From assembly GCA_948567375.1 (NCBI GenBank), contig OX419761.1, forward strand, positions 55,182,501 to 55,246,500: 64,000 nucleotides of DNA. The letters are read 5' to 3'. Below, piece after piece: positions 1 to 11,499 of the stretch. The first letter of the stretch is position 1. Each line of letters begins with the position of its first letter. This DNA is from Lunularia cruciata. Lineage: Eukaryota > Streptophyta > Marchantiopsida > Lunulariales > Lunulariaceae. The translations under genes were made by a program, and so were the position numbers. The notes under the pieces are model-generated. The model saw only the letters and a list, made by a program, of their open reading frames with translations. It ran no database searches and was not told where the DNA came from.

Positions 1-882
1 CCCTGTCTTTGTGTAGTAGTTGTCTGTGCTCCGGATTTGGAGAATGTATTGCTTCTCCTTGACATCAACCTCCTTTTGCACATCCAGATGGAAATGCGAC
101 ACCATCCAAGTCCGCTCCGCCGAGTTCAGCAAATTTAGCCCGAGGTAGAAGTGTGCTGCAAACGGCACAATGTAGTGTGGAGGCGACTTATCCCACAAAT
201 TCCACACCATCTGCCTTGTTCTCTCGTGAAAACACCTCGCCCAATTGATTGGTTCTCCTGCAAACAACTTATGGAAGAACACCGCTTGGTGTTTCATCAC
301 ATAAGTCGTTCTCTCCGGCTTCAAGATTGCCATGAGAGCACTCACGATCCCTCTCCTCACTGGATCCTTGTACCTCTCAACTTTGTACCCATTCTTTGTT
401 CTTTTCGACGAGAAGGCATCTCTCACCTCTTGAGTCTCTTGGGCTATCTTTCCTTTCCCCAAGAACGTGGCTCCCTACTCCGAGCCTGCCTCCTTCCCAA
501 GTACAAGTCTCCAATCTGACTCTGTCCATCGAGCCGGATTTCCTCTCTTCTCTTCTTGCTTGGGTCCATCGAGACACTTACTCTCAATGATTTTTGTCGT
601 GAATCCTGGAAAACTTACGTTCTAGTTCCATGCCAGAAAAGTGATCCGAAGTCGGCTCAAGACTTCAATCCTCACTATCACATCTAATCTCCAAATCGCA
701 TGATTTCTCACTGTGAATTCGGAGTTTTTCTTCCCTCCTCCCATCTCTTCTACTTTCTCACTTTCTCTTGATTTCACTCTCGCAACTTTGCCCTTGCGCA
801 CTAACACAAGTCCAACTCTATTTTCCTTTCCACCATCACCTGCAAGACGACTTCTCAGCGGCAAAGGAAAATTACTCGACAT
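1..882 (-). pseudogene. LTR-borne ORF (coiled-coil protein), N-terminal part
   Basis: This is the beginning of the family A LTR gene, starting at the ATG at 882 (MSSNFPLPLRSRLAG), 27 nt after a TATAAAAA box. The first 86 codons are open, including the conserved stretch RLDVIVRIEVLSRLRITFLAWN, and then meet a TAG where sister copies have a Trp codon (TGG). Homology continues to base 1 with further stops and frameshifts. The protein family is not one I recognise; see the copy at 13956-16524 for its architecture. This copy is non-functional and truncated by the window edge. Confidence 0.75.
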
Positions 883-1295
883 TTCGTCATTGCAGTTCCA
901 ATTTTTATAGAGTTGCGCTCCTTTGTCTTTTCTCGCTTCAAGTTTCTATCAAGAAATCACACCTCTGGCATGCACCTATCATTATCAATCAACCTTCGCG
1001 CGTATGGGCTGCCAGTTTTAAAATGGCCTCTTCTTGAATTTCTCGCCCCAACAAAACATTGTGAGACTGTCTTTGCCTTGGGTTGAGCTCCCCCCAATCC
1101 GAAGACAATTTACTTTGGGTTGTATGTTGACAGGGCATTTCCAAATACTTTGCCTTATGACATGAAGTCACTTTACTTTGGGTTTCATCCCAAAGACTCT
1201 TTTCTTTGCCTTCTTTGGCCATACATGCGCAATTTTACTTCTCTATACACTTCTTCTTCTTTATTTTGAGAAAAACAAAAAATGTGAGCACCACA
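1..1295 (-). mobile_element. Family A LTR, 5' part, cut by window edge
   Basis: Read on the minus strand, the LTR opens with TGTGGTGCTCACATT at 1295, the same terminus as the other family A LTRs. The U3-like stretch (about 910-1295), a TATAAAAA box (902-909) and the start of the LTR-borne reading frame (ATG at 882) follow in the usual order. Base 1296 onward is integrase sequence of element B, so this copy was inserted into element B. The other end lies outside the window, so it cannot be said whether this is a solo LTR or part of a full element. Confidence 0.85.
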
Positions 1296-1605
1296 ACAAG
1301 CTCAAAGGAAATAAAAGGAGAGCTATGACAAGAGGCAACGCAAGAAGAGGGTGGAGCCTTTCAAAGAAGGTGATTGGGTAATGTTGTTTGATTCCATTCG
1401 ATTCAAGAGAGTGCAAAAGAAGTTCTTGCCTAAGTACTTTGGACCTTTCATAGTGGAGAAGGTGTGGGGCAATTACACCTATGATCTCAAGGAGTTGGGA
1501 GGAAGACACTTTGATAGGATTAACCATGATAAGTTGAAGATGTACCATAGAAGGTAGAGAGACCTTCACTTTGAGGACAAAGTGAAAACTTAGTCCAAGG
1601 GTAAA
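1296..1605 (+). pseudogene. Element B: 3' end of integrase
   Basis: The frame starting at 1297 encodes the C-terminal end of a Ty3/gypsy integrase. It includes PFKEGDWVMLFDSIRFKRVQ, then KYFGPFIVEKVWGNYTYDL, and ends with DKLKMYHRR and a stop at 1557. One in-frame TAA lies near 1312. The same protein end is encoded on the minus strand at 62812-63130, which confirms the family. The GDxV...KxFGPF pattern is the usual post-core region of gypsy integrases that lack a chromodomain. The upstream part of the element was cut off by the LTR insertion at 1295. The roughly 48 nt after the stop lead to the LTR and include the purine-rich CCAAGGGTAAA. Confidence 0.8.
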
Positions 1606-2297
1606 TGTAACACCCATTTGTGTATGTGTGTGGTATTGTGATATTTAGCTGGTATTACAAGTACTTAAGAGATATTATTTATATAGAGATAAAGGATGGT
1701 TCTATATTAGTCATAGTTAGCTAAAGTTAGTCATAGCTAAGATAGAGGGGACCTTACTTTAGAGGAAGTAGAAAAGATGAGCACCACTATTTTGGATTTT
1801 AGTGTGTTGACTTGGTGTTATTCCTAGGTGTTTGGCTTTGAGGAAAGAGTTGAGAACTCTTGGGCCCGCAAGTCTTTTTGTTTTGGATTCTTCTTTAGTC
1901 CAAGGATAGCACATGTGAAGGAATCCTTGACTTAGTGGTTGGGTCAAGATAAGATCACATGCTTAAGGGAATATGCCCATGTGAATGGATATTCTTTTCT
2001 ACTTTTTGACTTTACTTGACTTTTAGTCTAGTAACTTGAGTTACTATAATAATGAGTAACATTGGTATGTAACTATTTCACAGGTATATTAACAAGGGGT
2101 GAGGAGGTACTTATCATCCATTCATTTTGCAACTATCTCTCTCTCATTGAGTTCTCTAGTGAGCAATGTCTTGAGTCTTGGAGTGTTAGCCTTGGAGGAG
2201 CATGATGGAGTTGGGGTTCCTTGCCTTCTTAGTCCATGGTGTGCTACCATAATAGCCATCAAAGGTTCATCCTGCATGAGAGACAGGCTGGCTCACA
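1606..2297 (+). mobile_element. Family B 3' LTR (692 bp)
   Basis: The LTR begins TGTAACACCC and ends GGCTCACA. The same 691-692 bp unit occurs at 51347-52038 (minus, solo) and 62070-62760 (minus, next to integrase), which fixes both ends. It follows the integrase end directly, so it is the 3' LTR of a 5'-truncated plus-strand element. Typical LTR content includes a TTATATAGAGATAAA stretch near 1677. No coding capacity is seen. Confidence 0.88.
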
Positions 2298-3000
2298 GGT
2301 CAGGACAAAGAAAAGAGAAGGAGGGAGAGAGGAATTTGGGTGAAGGGGTTTTTTGGAACAGGGAGAAAAAGGTTTTTTGGGAGAGAGAGTAATGGAGGAA
2401 GAACAAGGAGGAGAAAAAAAAAAGATAGAGGTTTTTTTTTTGAGAAGGCATGGAGTGTCAAGGAGTGAAAAGGGCTCGACAAGAGAATTTTTTTAGGAAA
2501 GATGAAAGGGTTGTGAGTGGTTGTTGGAGGCAATTTTTGTAGGATTGTGAAATGATTGGTGAGAGAGCAGAGAAGAAATTTTTGCACGAATGTGAAGTAG
2601 TTTGGTAAGGCTGCAAGAAGAGAATTTTTGCAGGTCTAAAGGGTTGGCTGTAGGAGTTGCAAAAGGAAACTCTCACGAAGGTGAGAACATGACTAAAGAA
2701 GGAAGATTTCTCTAGACAAATGTGGAAAGAGTGATGGAGGACAAAATTGGAGAGGAATTCCATAGGTCTGAAGGGGTTTTGGGCAGAAGTTGAAGAAGGA
2801 TAATCTCACGAAAGTGAGGAAAGGAGAGTGAAGGTGGATTTCAGGGAAAATGTTGTGATAGAGAGTGATCAAGGACAGAATTGGAGAGGATTTTTGCAGG
2901 TCTGAAGGGTTGGCTGCAGGAGTTGCAAAGGGAACCCTCACAAAAGTGAGAACAGGACTGAAGAAGGAAGATTTTTGTGGAAAAATGTGGATAGAGTGAT

Positions 3001-4901
3001 TGTGGTACCCACATTTTTCATTTTGGACAAGTTTTGAAGAAGAAGTGCCTTGCTGAAACCAAATTGAAACCAAATGGAGAAGAAATGAGTGGAAACGTGT
3101 GTTTTGATCAAGCTCAAGGGAGTTGACTTTGTGTTAGAGGAAGAAAGACTCAGACAGGATCAAACCCGAAGAAGCTTACTTTGTGTAAGAGGAGGGAAAA
3201 ACTTGGATCAGCCGCCCAAAGGAGGGTTTCTTTGCATCGGAATGAAGGTTACAGGTCAGGATTCTTGTGGGGGCCATATCTCAGTGACCACAAGTCCAAA
3301 TCAAGCGTGCTGTATTTTTTGGAAGCGTCTCGTTTAGAGCTTTCCATTGCCACCAAAGTTGCAAAGTTTAAAGGTGTATAGAAGAAGTTACAAGCATTTG
3401 AAGTTTTTGGAGTAGATGTACTTTGGGTTAGTGTCTTCGGGTCAATGTGACTTTGGACTTTGTACTTTTGGGTTTACATGACTTTGGGTCATGAGACTTT
3501 GCCTCAAGACAAATATGATTCAACCCGAGGAAGTCGGACCTTGAAGTGCAATGAAAGCGACTTGGGGAGTTTTGAGAGGGGGATTAGAGGAAGTTAGAGT
3601 AGGGAAAGAAGATAGTTAGGATACCCATGACTTCAATTTCAGTTCTGATTGAAGATGGAACATGAATTGAAGGAGAAGTAGCAATAGTGAATAAACCCAA
3701 AGTGCAAGATCAGACAGTAAGTGTCTTCGGGTCCATTACATGAGTGATTAGGGGAAAGTGGGTTACAAATTGAAGGTGTAGATAGTGTATTCATGCTTTC
3801 AATTACAAGTCTTCATGATGACACAGTAGAATTAGTAAATGAATTGATAGTAGTTAGCCATGAAGTAAGAGAGATAGGAGTGCATGTGTCTTTGGATTTG
3901 ACATTTGACACTTTAGAGAACAGTGGGTCGGGAGATAGAGATTTAGAAGGATTACTTGTGATAGGAATTGTAGATCAGAGTGGAGAGTTAGTAGAATTGG
4001 TAGAGGAATTAGAAGTTGTGAAACCCAAGGACAGAGTAGTAGGAAGTGAAGTTACTTTGGGTTTGGGTTTGAAAGCCAAGGAAGAAGTAGACATTGGATT
4101 GGATTAGAAACCGATTTGAGATTTGAATAGGCAGACATGAAGAGGTGCATTGTCATTTAGGATCTGCAAGTTTGTAGAGTCATTAGGAAGAGGTACATTA
4201 GGAAGATAACTTTTGATTGCTTCACTATTTAAGAGTGGCATTTGCAATATCATGTTGTTTAGTGCTCATTATTTCTGAGAATAGATCAAGCGAAGTGTTG
4301 TGAAGCAGTGCTCTCGCTTAAGCTTGATTCCAAGTATCAATGTTATGCTTATGTTTGCAAGTGTTTGAAGAAATTTGAAGTGCAAGTCAGTGTGCTTGTT
4401 GGATGTTGGATTCTGTAGCCTTGATCTTCATTTTGTGTGTTTGATCCTAAGTGAAGTGCAATCAAAGCAATGCCTTGATAGATCAAAGAGGAATTGTAGT
4501 GTTGGTAGTATTCTGCATTTGTGAGAGTAATGCAAAGTTGATGTGAAGCAATTTTGATCAAGGAAGTTGTGCCTTCAGTGGAGGGTGGAACACAATTCTA
4601 AGGCAAAGTCATTTTGCAGTGAAGTGCCATTTTTGGGAGAGCCTAAATCATCACAATCAAGATTGTTTGGAAAGAATTGATGGAGTTGTGATTAAGGAGT
4701 GCTAATTTGTGACAAGACTGCGAGTCAATGCCTGTGACTCTCTTCTAGGTGTGGTTTCTACCTGAGAGATTAAAGACGCAACCAAGAAGAACTACATGTT
4801 ACTGTTTGACCTTGTATTTGACCAATTCTGACTCGTATCTCTACGGGAGCAAACTTTACTTGCCCGATTACCGCAAAAGTGATATTTGCCGGGTTGTCAC
4901 A
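3001..4901 (+). mobile_element. Solo LTR, family A type, internally deleted (1,901 bp)
   Basis: It begins TGTGGTACCCACA and ends GCCGGGTTGTCACA, the shared family A termini, with neither a primer binding site nor a polypurine tract beside it. It interrupts the tandem array: the preceding bases are GTGAT (2996-3000) and the following ATGAT (4902-4906), a 4-of-5 match expected for a diverged target duplication. Most of the LTR-borne gene is missing compared with 3.78-kb copies. The 5' third has only weak similarity to the other copies, so it may belong to a third subfamily. A TATTTAAG site is at 4226-4233. Confidence 0.85.
3793..4107 (+). pseudogene. LTR-borne ORF, C-terminal remnant
   Basis: About 104 codons match the C-terminal end of the LTR gene, including KPKDRVVGSEVTLGLGLKAK and the final EEVDIGLD before the stop at 4105-4107. 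The globular part and most of the coiled coil are absent, removed by the internal deletion of this LTR. The first codons are open only by chance; no start codon is implied. Confidence 0.7.
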
Positions 4902-6309
4902 ATGATGGAGGACAAAATTGGATAGGAATTTTGCAGGTCTGAAGGGGTTTTGGGCAGAAGTTGGAAAAGGATAATCTCACAAAGGTGAGGACAGGAGAGT
5001 GATGGTGGATTTCTGGCAAAATGTTGTGATAGAGAGTAAGAAGGAGAATAGGAAAGGAATTTTGTAGGTCTGAAGGGTTGGCTGCAAGAGTTGCAAAAGG
5101 AAACTCTCACAAAGGTGAGAACATGACTGAAGAAGGAAGATTTCTCTGGACAAATATGGATAGAGTGATGAAGGACAAAATTGGAGAGGAATTTTGCAGG
5201 TCTGAAGGGGTTTTGGGCAGAAGTTGGAGAAGGATAATCTCACAAAAATGAGGACAAGAGAGTGAAGGTAGATTTCTGGGAAATGTTGTGATAGAGAGTG
5301 ATCAAGGACAGAATTGGAGGGGATTTTTGCAGGTCTTAAGGGTTGGCTGCAGGAGTTGCAAAAGGAAACTCACACAAAGGTGAGAACAGGACTGAAGAAG
5401 GAAGATTTCTGTGGAAAAATGTGGATAGAGTGATGAAAGACAAATTGGAGAGGAATTTTGCAGGTCTAAAGGGGTTTTGGGCAGAAGTTCAAAAAGGATA
5501 ATCTCACAAAGGTGAGGACAGGAGAGTGAAGGTGAATTTTTGGGAAAATGTTGTGATAGAGAGTAAGGAGGAGAATAGGAAAGAAAAATTTTGCAGGTTT
5601 GAAGGGTTGGCTGCAGGAGTTGCCAAAGGAAACTCTCATGAAGGTGAGAATAAGACTGAAGAAGGAAGATTTCTGTGGAAAAATGTGGATAGAGTGACAA
5701 AGGACAAAATTGGAGAGGAATTTTGTAGGTGTGAAGGAGATTTGATGCAGAAGTTGCCAAAGGATAATCTCTTGAAGGTGAGGATAGGAGTGAAGAAGAA
5801 AGATTTTTTTTTTTGGGAAAATGTTGTGAAGAGTGACTGAACAGGCAGTGATAGGAGCTAGTTAGGAAAAAGAGGAGGAGAATTTTGAAGAAGATCAGCT
5901 CATCTAGAGCAAGGGCAAGAAAAGATTTGAAGTTGGTTGGCCTGTCTGAATGGAGTGAATCTGATCTGCAAAACAAAGCATAGGAGAATGAAGAGGTTTA
6001 GAGGGTGAGTTGCCTTGTCTGCTATCGGACAGAGTATATGTGAAGTGCCCAACTGAGTTGATGAGCAGTTGCAACCTTAGGGCAAGCATTGTCTTGACTA
6101 GAACTATTTGACTTATCCAACCTTGTGAAATTTGTTGTTGAAATTCATGTGAATGATGAGTCTTGGAAGTGGATTTGTGTTATGAATTGTGACTAGCATT
6201 GAGGAAAACTCCATTCTAGGAGCTCTTAGTCCAGTCCATGTGAATGGCATAATTAAATGATCTGGGTGCCCGGGTTTATGTTTGGTTAGATTACTCAGTT
6301 GTCGTTTAG

Positions 6310-6342
6310 TTTATTTTATTTTATTTTATTTTATTTTATTAA
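6310..6342. repeat. (TTTTA)n microsatellite
   Basis: Six or more TTTTA units in a row. A shorter tract of the same kind lies at about 59019-59040 at the equivalent place in element C copy 2, so the repeat seems to be a structural part of that element. Confidence 0.9.
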
Positions 6343-6685
6343 AGGGCCACCTAACCTAGGTCTATGAACTGCTAGATCCTGAACCATAGCTTGAACCTGA
6401 CATGAAAATAGAATATGAGACCAAGCAGAGGTAGAAACCATAACACCAGACTTGCATGACAAGATTAGTTTTGTGAAAGTCAAGGATAAAAAAAAACCTT
6501 CAAGGAGAGCTAACCTTAGGGAAACTAAAACAACAAGTTCATATAGAGACAAATTCCCAACAATCCAGGAGTATAGAAGGAATGTCCGTCTACGGGGAAA
6601 ATCCAAAAGAAAGACAATAAGGACAAACTAAGCACAAGCAGCCATGTGCTCGGTGCACTCTTGAGACCAAACATTCCCCACGACA

Positions 6686-7689
6686 ATGCATGCTCATATC
6701 CAAAGTTGTGATGCTTGTCTGAGAATGGGGAAGCTGATGGCTACTTCTCAATGGCCTTTGAGACCAATTTTGCCATTGGCCTCATTTGAGAAATGGGGAG
6801 TTGATTTTGTGAGTCCCATTCAACTAGTGACCCAAGTCACAAGGAAGAGATACATTTTGGTTTGCACTGACTATGCTACCAAGATGGTCAAAGCTGAAGC
6901 AACTTGCAAAGATGATACCAAAACTGTGGCAGAAACTTTCTTTCAAAACATCATCTCCCAATATGGGTGTCCTCTGGAATTGGTCAGTGACAGAGGGACA
7001 CATTTCATGAACTTTGTGATGGAGGCATTAACCAAGTACTTCCAAATTAAACATCAGAAGACGACTCCTTATAATCCAAAAGCAAATGGCTTAACAAAAA
7101 AGGCGAATGGGTTACTTTGCAAAATTTTGAATAAGGTGACTGTCAATTATGTCTATGATTGGGATACAAAATTACCAGCCGCGTTGTGGGCATATAGAAT
7201 GACAAAAAAGATAACAACCAAACAAACTCCATACTCCTTGACATACGGCTTGCATCCCATACTACCAGTTGAATTTGAAGTACCGACATATTGGATTCTT
7301 TGCAAAGAATGATTGCCGGAGGAAGAAAGCCAAGATCTTTGGATCCATCAACTAATGTAGTTAGAAGAGAAAAGAGACAATGCAATGCAAACCATAAAAG
7401 AAGTACAAGAGCAGAGGAAAGTCAAGCACAAAAAGCATATCAAACATGTGGCTATGTGCAAAGGAGATTTGGTTTTGTTATACGGCAATTGCCAAATATT
7501 TTGCTAGGCAAGTTGCATTTGAGATGGATGAGGCCTTATTGAGTTCTTCATCTTTATGAAAATGGGTCCATTCAACTTGTAGACCTAGAAGGCAATCCTT
7601 TTGCCACTTGAGTAAACGGGTGGAAAGTTCGGAGATATTGGACCATAGAGTCAGAAGTTTCTAAGACACCCAAAGTCTATGTTTGCGGG
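6686..7689 (+). pseudogene. Element A3: integrase fragment
   Basis: This plus-strand family A pol fragment starts inside the integrase zinc finger (HIQSCDAC) because element C lies directly upstream. The catalytic core follows: KWGVDFVSPIQ, VCTDYATKMV (first Asp), SDRGTHF (second Asp) and NGLTKKANG, where a Lys (codon 7097-7099) replaces the catalytic Glu seen in A1. The frame is open to about 7312 and then frameshifted. The TGA at 7540-7542 sits at the same place as one in A1 (23313-23315). The downstream part is interrupted by a solo LTR and resumes at 11474. Confidence 0.88.
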
Positions 7690-10600
7690 TGTGACAACTT
7701 GGCAAATATCATTTTTGTGGTAACCAGGTAAGTAAAGTTTGTTCCTATAGAGATACGGGTCAGAATTGGTCAAATACAAAGTCAAACAGTAACAACATAG
7801 TTCTTCTTGGTTGTGTCTTTAATCTCTCAGGTAGAAACCACACCCACAAGAGAGTAACAAGCACTAATTTGCAGTCTTGTCACTAATTCACAATTCTTAA
7901 TCACAACACCATCAATTCTTTCCAAACAATCTTGATTGTGATGATTCAAGCTCTTGCAAAAACGGCACTTCATTGCAAAATGACTTCGCCTTAGAATTGT
8001 GTTCTACCCCTCCACCAAAGGCACAACTTCCTCAATCAAAATTGCTTCACATCAACTTTGCACTGCACTCACAAATGCAGAATACTACCAACACCACAAT
8101 TCCTTTGAGATTTGCCAAGGCATTGCTTTGATTGCACTTCACTCAAGATCAAACACACAAAATGAAAACCAAGGCTGCAAAATCCAACATCCAACAAGCA
8201 CACTAACTTTGCACTTTGAATTTCTCCACATACTCACAAACACAATCACAACGTTGATACTTGAAATCAAGCTCAAGCAACAAGCACTACTTCACAACAC
8301 TTTGCTTTATCTATTCTTAGAATTATGAGCATTGAACAACAATTCCCTGCGCATGCCAATCTTAAATGGTGAAGCAATTAACAGTTATCTTCCTAATGTA
8401 CCTCTTCCTTACAACTCTACAAACATGTAGATCTGAAATGACAATGCACCTCTTCATATTTGCCTCTTCCTATCTCAAAACTGTTACTAATCTGATCCGA
8501 TGTCTACTTCTTCCTCGGCTTTCAAACCCGAACCCAAAGTAACTTTACTTCCTACTACTCTTTCCTCGGGTTTTATAACTCCTACATCCTCTACCAAATC
8601 TAGCAGTTCTCTTTCTTGATCTGAAATTCCACTAGTAGGTAATCTTTCTAACTCCTTATCTCCCAACCCACACTTCTCTAATGTCTCAAATGGTAACTCC
8701 AAAGACATTTGCACTCCTACTTCATCTACTTTGGGTTTTGCTCTAACATCTTTCTGAAGTTTATCTATCTCTAATTTCACTAAATCTAATCTAATTGTGA
8801 TATTGTCTTCTACTTCCGATATCTTCCTATCTACACAAGTTTTGAGACTGATCAACAAAGCATTCAAGTCTATGTTCTTTGCATGTCTCCTCCTCGTCTC
8901 CTGCACCAACAACTTCAACTTGTGTAGCCTTGTCTCTTCAATACGCACACTAGCCTCTGTACTCAGCATTGCATTCATCCTGATTACAATCTCCTTTGAT
9001 GGCTCCCATCTCATTTTCCTCTCCCATTCCCAATCTGCAAGCCAATCTTCTCTGTACATTGCCAATTGTGCTTCAAACTTGGCTTTCACAGCCTCCTTCT
9101 CGTTCTCCTACTATACAATCTTCTCCTCTTGATTGTGAAGTAACTCTCTCAACCTCTCTTCTTCTCTATATCGCAATGTCAACTCTTGTTGCCATAGCTG
9201 CTTCTTCTCTTCTACACTCTCCATCACCCTATCAAGCTCTTGTTCCTTCTCGGCTACTCTTTCCATAGCATGGATAATCTCTAATCTTGAGTCAGCAAAT
9301 TGCTACTTCAAGATTTCATTCTCAACTACTTGTCTTTCTCTTGCTATGCCACTCTGCTTTATGAGTTCCTCTTGATTCCTTGCTTCTCTCCTCAAGTTCT
9401 CAATTACTTGATTCTGTACTACTCCATATACTCGTAGTACTTCCTTTTCCTTCTCACCTCGGATTATACTCTTCTTCAATTCCAAGTTCTCTTCTTCGAA
9501 TTGGGCTAACACCTGCAACACAATCTTCACCTCCGAACACTTTGACTCCATCTCCTTCTTCCAATGTTCTAACTTCACCAATAAAGTACACACATCCTCC
9601 CGTAGGTACTCCACTCTTTCACTTGTGGCTACTTTGACTTCCGGAGTGATCTTCTTCTTCACCTCTTCTTCTCCCAATACTCGCTTTCTTTGTTGCAAAA
9701 TAGATGCTTTACTTTCTGAACTTGCATTCTCCTCTTCTCTTACCTTGCTCAGACCTACTTCACACTTTGCCTTTCTCCTAGAATGAACTCCTTACTAAAT
9801 AGTAACTTTTCTCTCTTCCTCCTCTGGCACTTCATCTTCTAACTTCATGTTACCTTCCTCCTCTATCTCCATCCTGGCTTCTTCTTCTTCTGTGGGTACC
9901 AATGTCATCTCTCCTCCATCGTTGCTGTCACTACTGGTGTCTCCACTCTGCAGTGTGAGTTTGGGTTCTTCTTCTCATTTCTAGTCTTTGGACTTGCACT
10001 CGGCTTTGCCCTCCGATTCTTCCTCTGACAATGCGATTACTACCATACCTTTCCTTGGGTTTACCCTTTTGGTCTTCTGAGGTCTTGTTTTCTCAACAAC
10101 TTCTCCTTCTCCTTGTCGACTCCTCTTCTTTGAATTTGGAGTACTCATGTTTACCTGCACACTCTTCCCCGTCTGCCTCATCATCACGTAGTACTCATCG
10201 CTGCTCCTGATTTAAAGAATGTACTATTGTTCCTCCGTGTCGACCTCCTTTCTTAAGTCGGGGTGGAAATGCGACACCATTCTGTTGCGCTCCACCGCAT
10301 TGAGCAAGTTCAGCCCCAGATAAAAATGCGTTACAAATGACACAATGTAATGCAGAGGCAATTTATCCCACAAATTCCACACCATCTGTTGTGTTTGCCC
10401 ATGGCAGCACTTTGCCCAATTCATCGGCTCTCCTACAAACATCTTATGGAAGAACACAGCTTGGCGCTTCATCACATAAGTTGTTCTCTCCAGCTTCAAG
10501 ATCACCATGAGAGCACTCATGATCCCTCGCTTGATATGATCCTTGTAACTCTCTACTATGTACCCATTCTTTGTGCACTTCAAAGAAAATGCATCTCTCA

Positions 10601-11468
10601 CTTCTTGGGTTTCTTCTGCTACCTCTCCCTTCCCCAAGAACTTGGTACCTTGCTCCATGCCTGCTTCTCTTCCGAGTACTAATCTCCAATCCAACTCCGT
10701 CTAGCAAGCCGGATTTCCTCTCTTCCACTCTTCCTTGGGGCCATTGAGACATCTTCTCTCAATTATCTAAGTCATGAACCTTGGAAAGCTCACATTCCAG
10801 TTCCACGCCAAGAATGTGATCCAAAGTTGGCTCAAGACTTCAATTCTTACAATCATATCTAACCTTCGAATCACATGATTTCTCATTATGAATTTGGAGT
10901 TCTTCTTCCCTCCTCCCATCTTTCTTTCTTCCTCAATGTCTCTTGGATTAGCTTTCTCAAATTCTCTTCTACACACCAATGTGTCTTTGACTCTACTTCC
11001 CTTCCCACAATCTCTTGCAAGACAACTCCTCAACGACAAAGGAAATTGCTTGTCATTGCTTCATCTTTAGCCCAATTTTTATAGAGTTACGCCTTCTTTT
11101 TCTCTCTTCAATTCGAGTTTCTACCAAGAAATCACACCTCTTGCATGTTGTTGTCACTATCAAGTGTCCTTCACGCGTATGACCACCGGTTTTTGAACAG
11201 TCCCTTCTTGAATTTCTCGCCCCAAAGGAAAGTTGTTACACTGTCCTTGCCTTGGGTTGAGCACCCCCGATATGAAGACTTCTTACTTCGGGTTGTACGC
11301 TGATAGGGCAATTCTGAGTACTTTGCCTTATGACCCAAAGTCATGTTACCACGGGTTTCATCCCAAAGACTCTTTTCTTTGCCTTCTTTGGCCATACATG
11401 CGCAATCCAACTTCTCTATACACTTCTTCTTCTCTATTTTGAAATAAACAAAAAATGTAGGTACCACA
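7690..11468 (-). mobile_element. Solo LTR, family A, nearly full length (3,779 bp)
   Basis: On the minus strand it begins TGTGGTACCTACATT (11468) and ends AAGTTGTCACA (7690). It interrupts the last 50 nt of element A3 just before its polypurine tract. Flanks are GCGGG (7685-7689) and GCAGG (11469-11473), a target duplication with one G-to-A change. No PBS or PPT adjoins it, so it is a solo LTR left by LTR-LTR recombination. A TATAAAAA box is at 11076-11083. Confidence 0.92.
8487..11056 (-). pseudogene. LTR-borne ORF (coiled-coil protein), near full length, broken
   Basis: The frame runs from ATG at 11056 (27 nt after the TATA box) to TAG at 8487-8489, the 2,570 bp expected for the full gene. 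Open blocks include 10767-11039 (RRLDMIVRIEVLSQLWITFL), 10224-10694 (PINWAKCCHGQTQQMVWNL, HYIVSFVTHFYLGLNLLN), a basic/acidic linker at 9981-10187, and coiled-coil blocks at 9303-9698 and 8487-9089 ending EEEVDIGSD. At least three frameshifts or stops separate them. I do not recognise a known domain. Confidence 0.8.
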
Positions 11469-11473
11469 GCAGG

Positions 11474-11499
11474 GATGCTCACATTTGAGAGAGAGGGTA
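11474..11499 (+). other. Element A3 polypurine tract
   Basis: GATGCTCACATTT is followed by GAGAGAGAGGG and then TA, immediately before the LTR start at 11500. The equivalent tract in A1 is GAAGGAGGGGG at 23476-23486. It primes plus-strand DNA synthesis in retrotransposons and marks the LTR to its right as the 3' LTR of A3. Confidence 0.85.

Larger units (their letters stand above)
2600..5840 (+). repeat. Tandem array of ~133-bp units in alternating a/b types, interrupted at 3001-4901
   Basis: Units start with a variant of GCAGGTCTGAAGGG at roughly 2630, 2762, 2897, 4933, 5066, 5197, 5330, 5461, 5594 and 5726. They alternate: type a continues GTTGGCTGCAGGAGTTGC and type b continues GTTTTGGGCAGAAGTTG, giving a dimer period near 266 bp. 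Each unit has a short hairpin (CTCAC-AAAG-GTGAG, 6-bp stem in type a) about 40 nt after its start. The array resumes in register after the inserted LTR. The 224-codon minus-strand open frame across it is a by-product of the purine-rich sequence. Confidence 0.85.
2298..6685 (+). mobile_element. Element C copy 1: purine-rich non-coding repeat element
   Basis: A long stretch without a gene. 2298-2600 is purine-rich sequence with G and A runs. 2600-5840 is a tandem array of about 133-bp units, interrupted by the solo LTR at 3001-4901. 5841-6300 is unique AT-rich sequence. 6310-6340 is a TTTTA microsatellite. 6341-6685 is a tail ending in a 60-bp motif (about 6627-6685) shared with 59300-59357. 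The right boundary is clear because element A integrase resumes at 6686. The left boundary is hidden behind the element B LTR. It could be a solo LTR or a non-autonomous element; no protein domain supports any class. Confidence 0.55.

Noticed and set aside
1261-1617. 118-codon minus-strand frame
   Set aside because: It is antisense to the element B integrase end and crosses the LTR junction at 1295.
2600-5840. CRISPR-like array
   Set aside because: Repeats are about 133 bp, directly adjoining and without unique spacers; the context is a plant transposon block.
5302-5976. 224-codon minus-strand frame rich in Ser, Leu and Phe
   Set aside because: It reads the complement of a purine-rich tandem array; the repeats of the peptide simply follow the DNA repeats, and the same frame is broken in the other part of the array.
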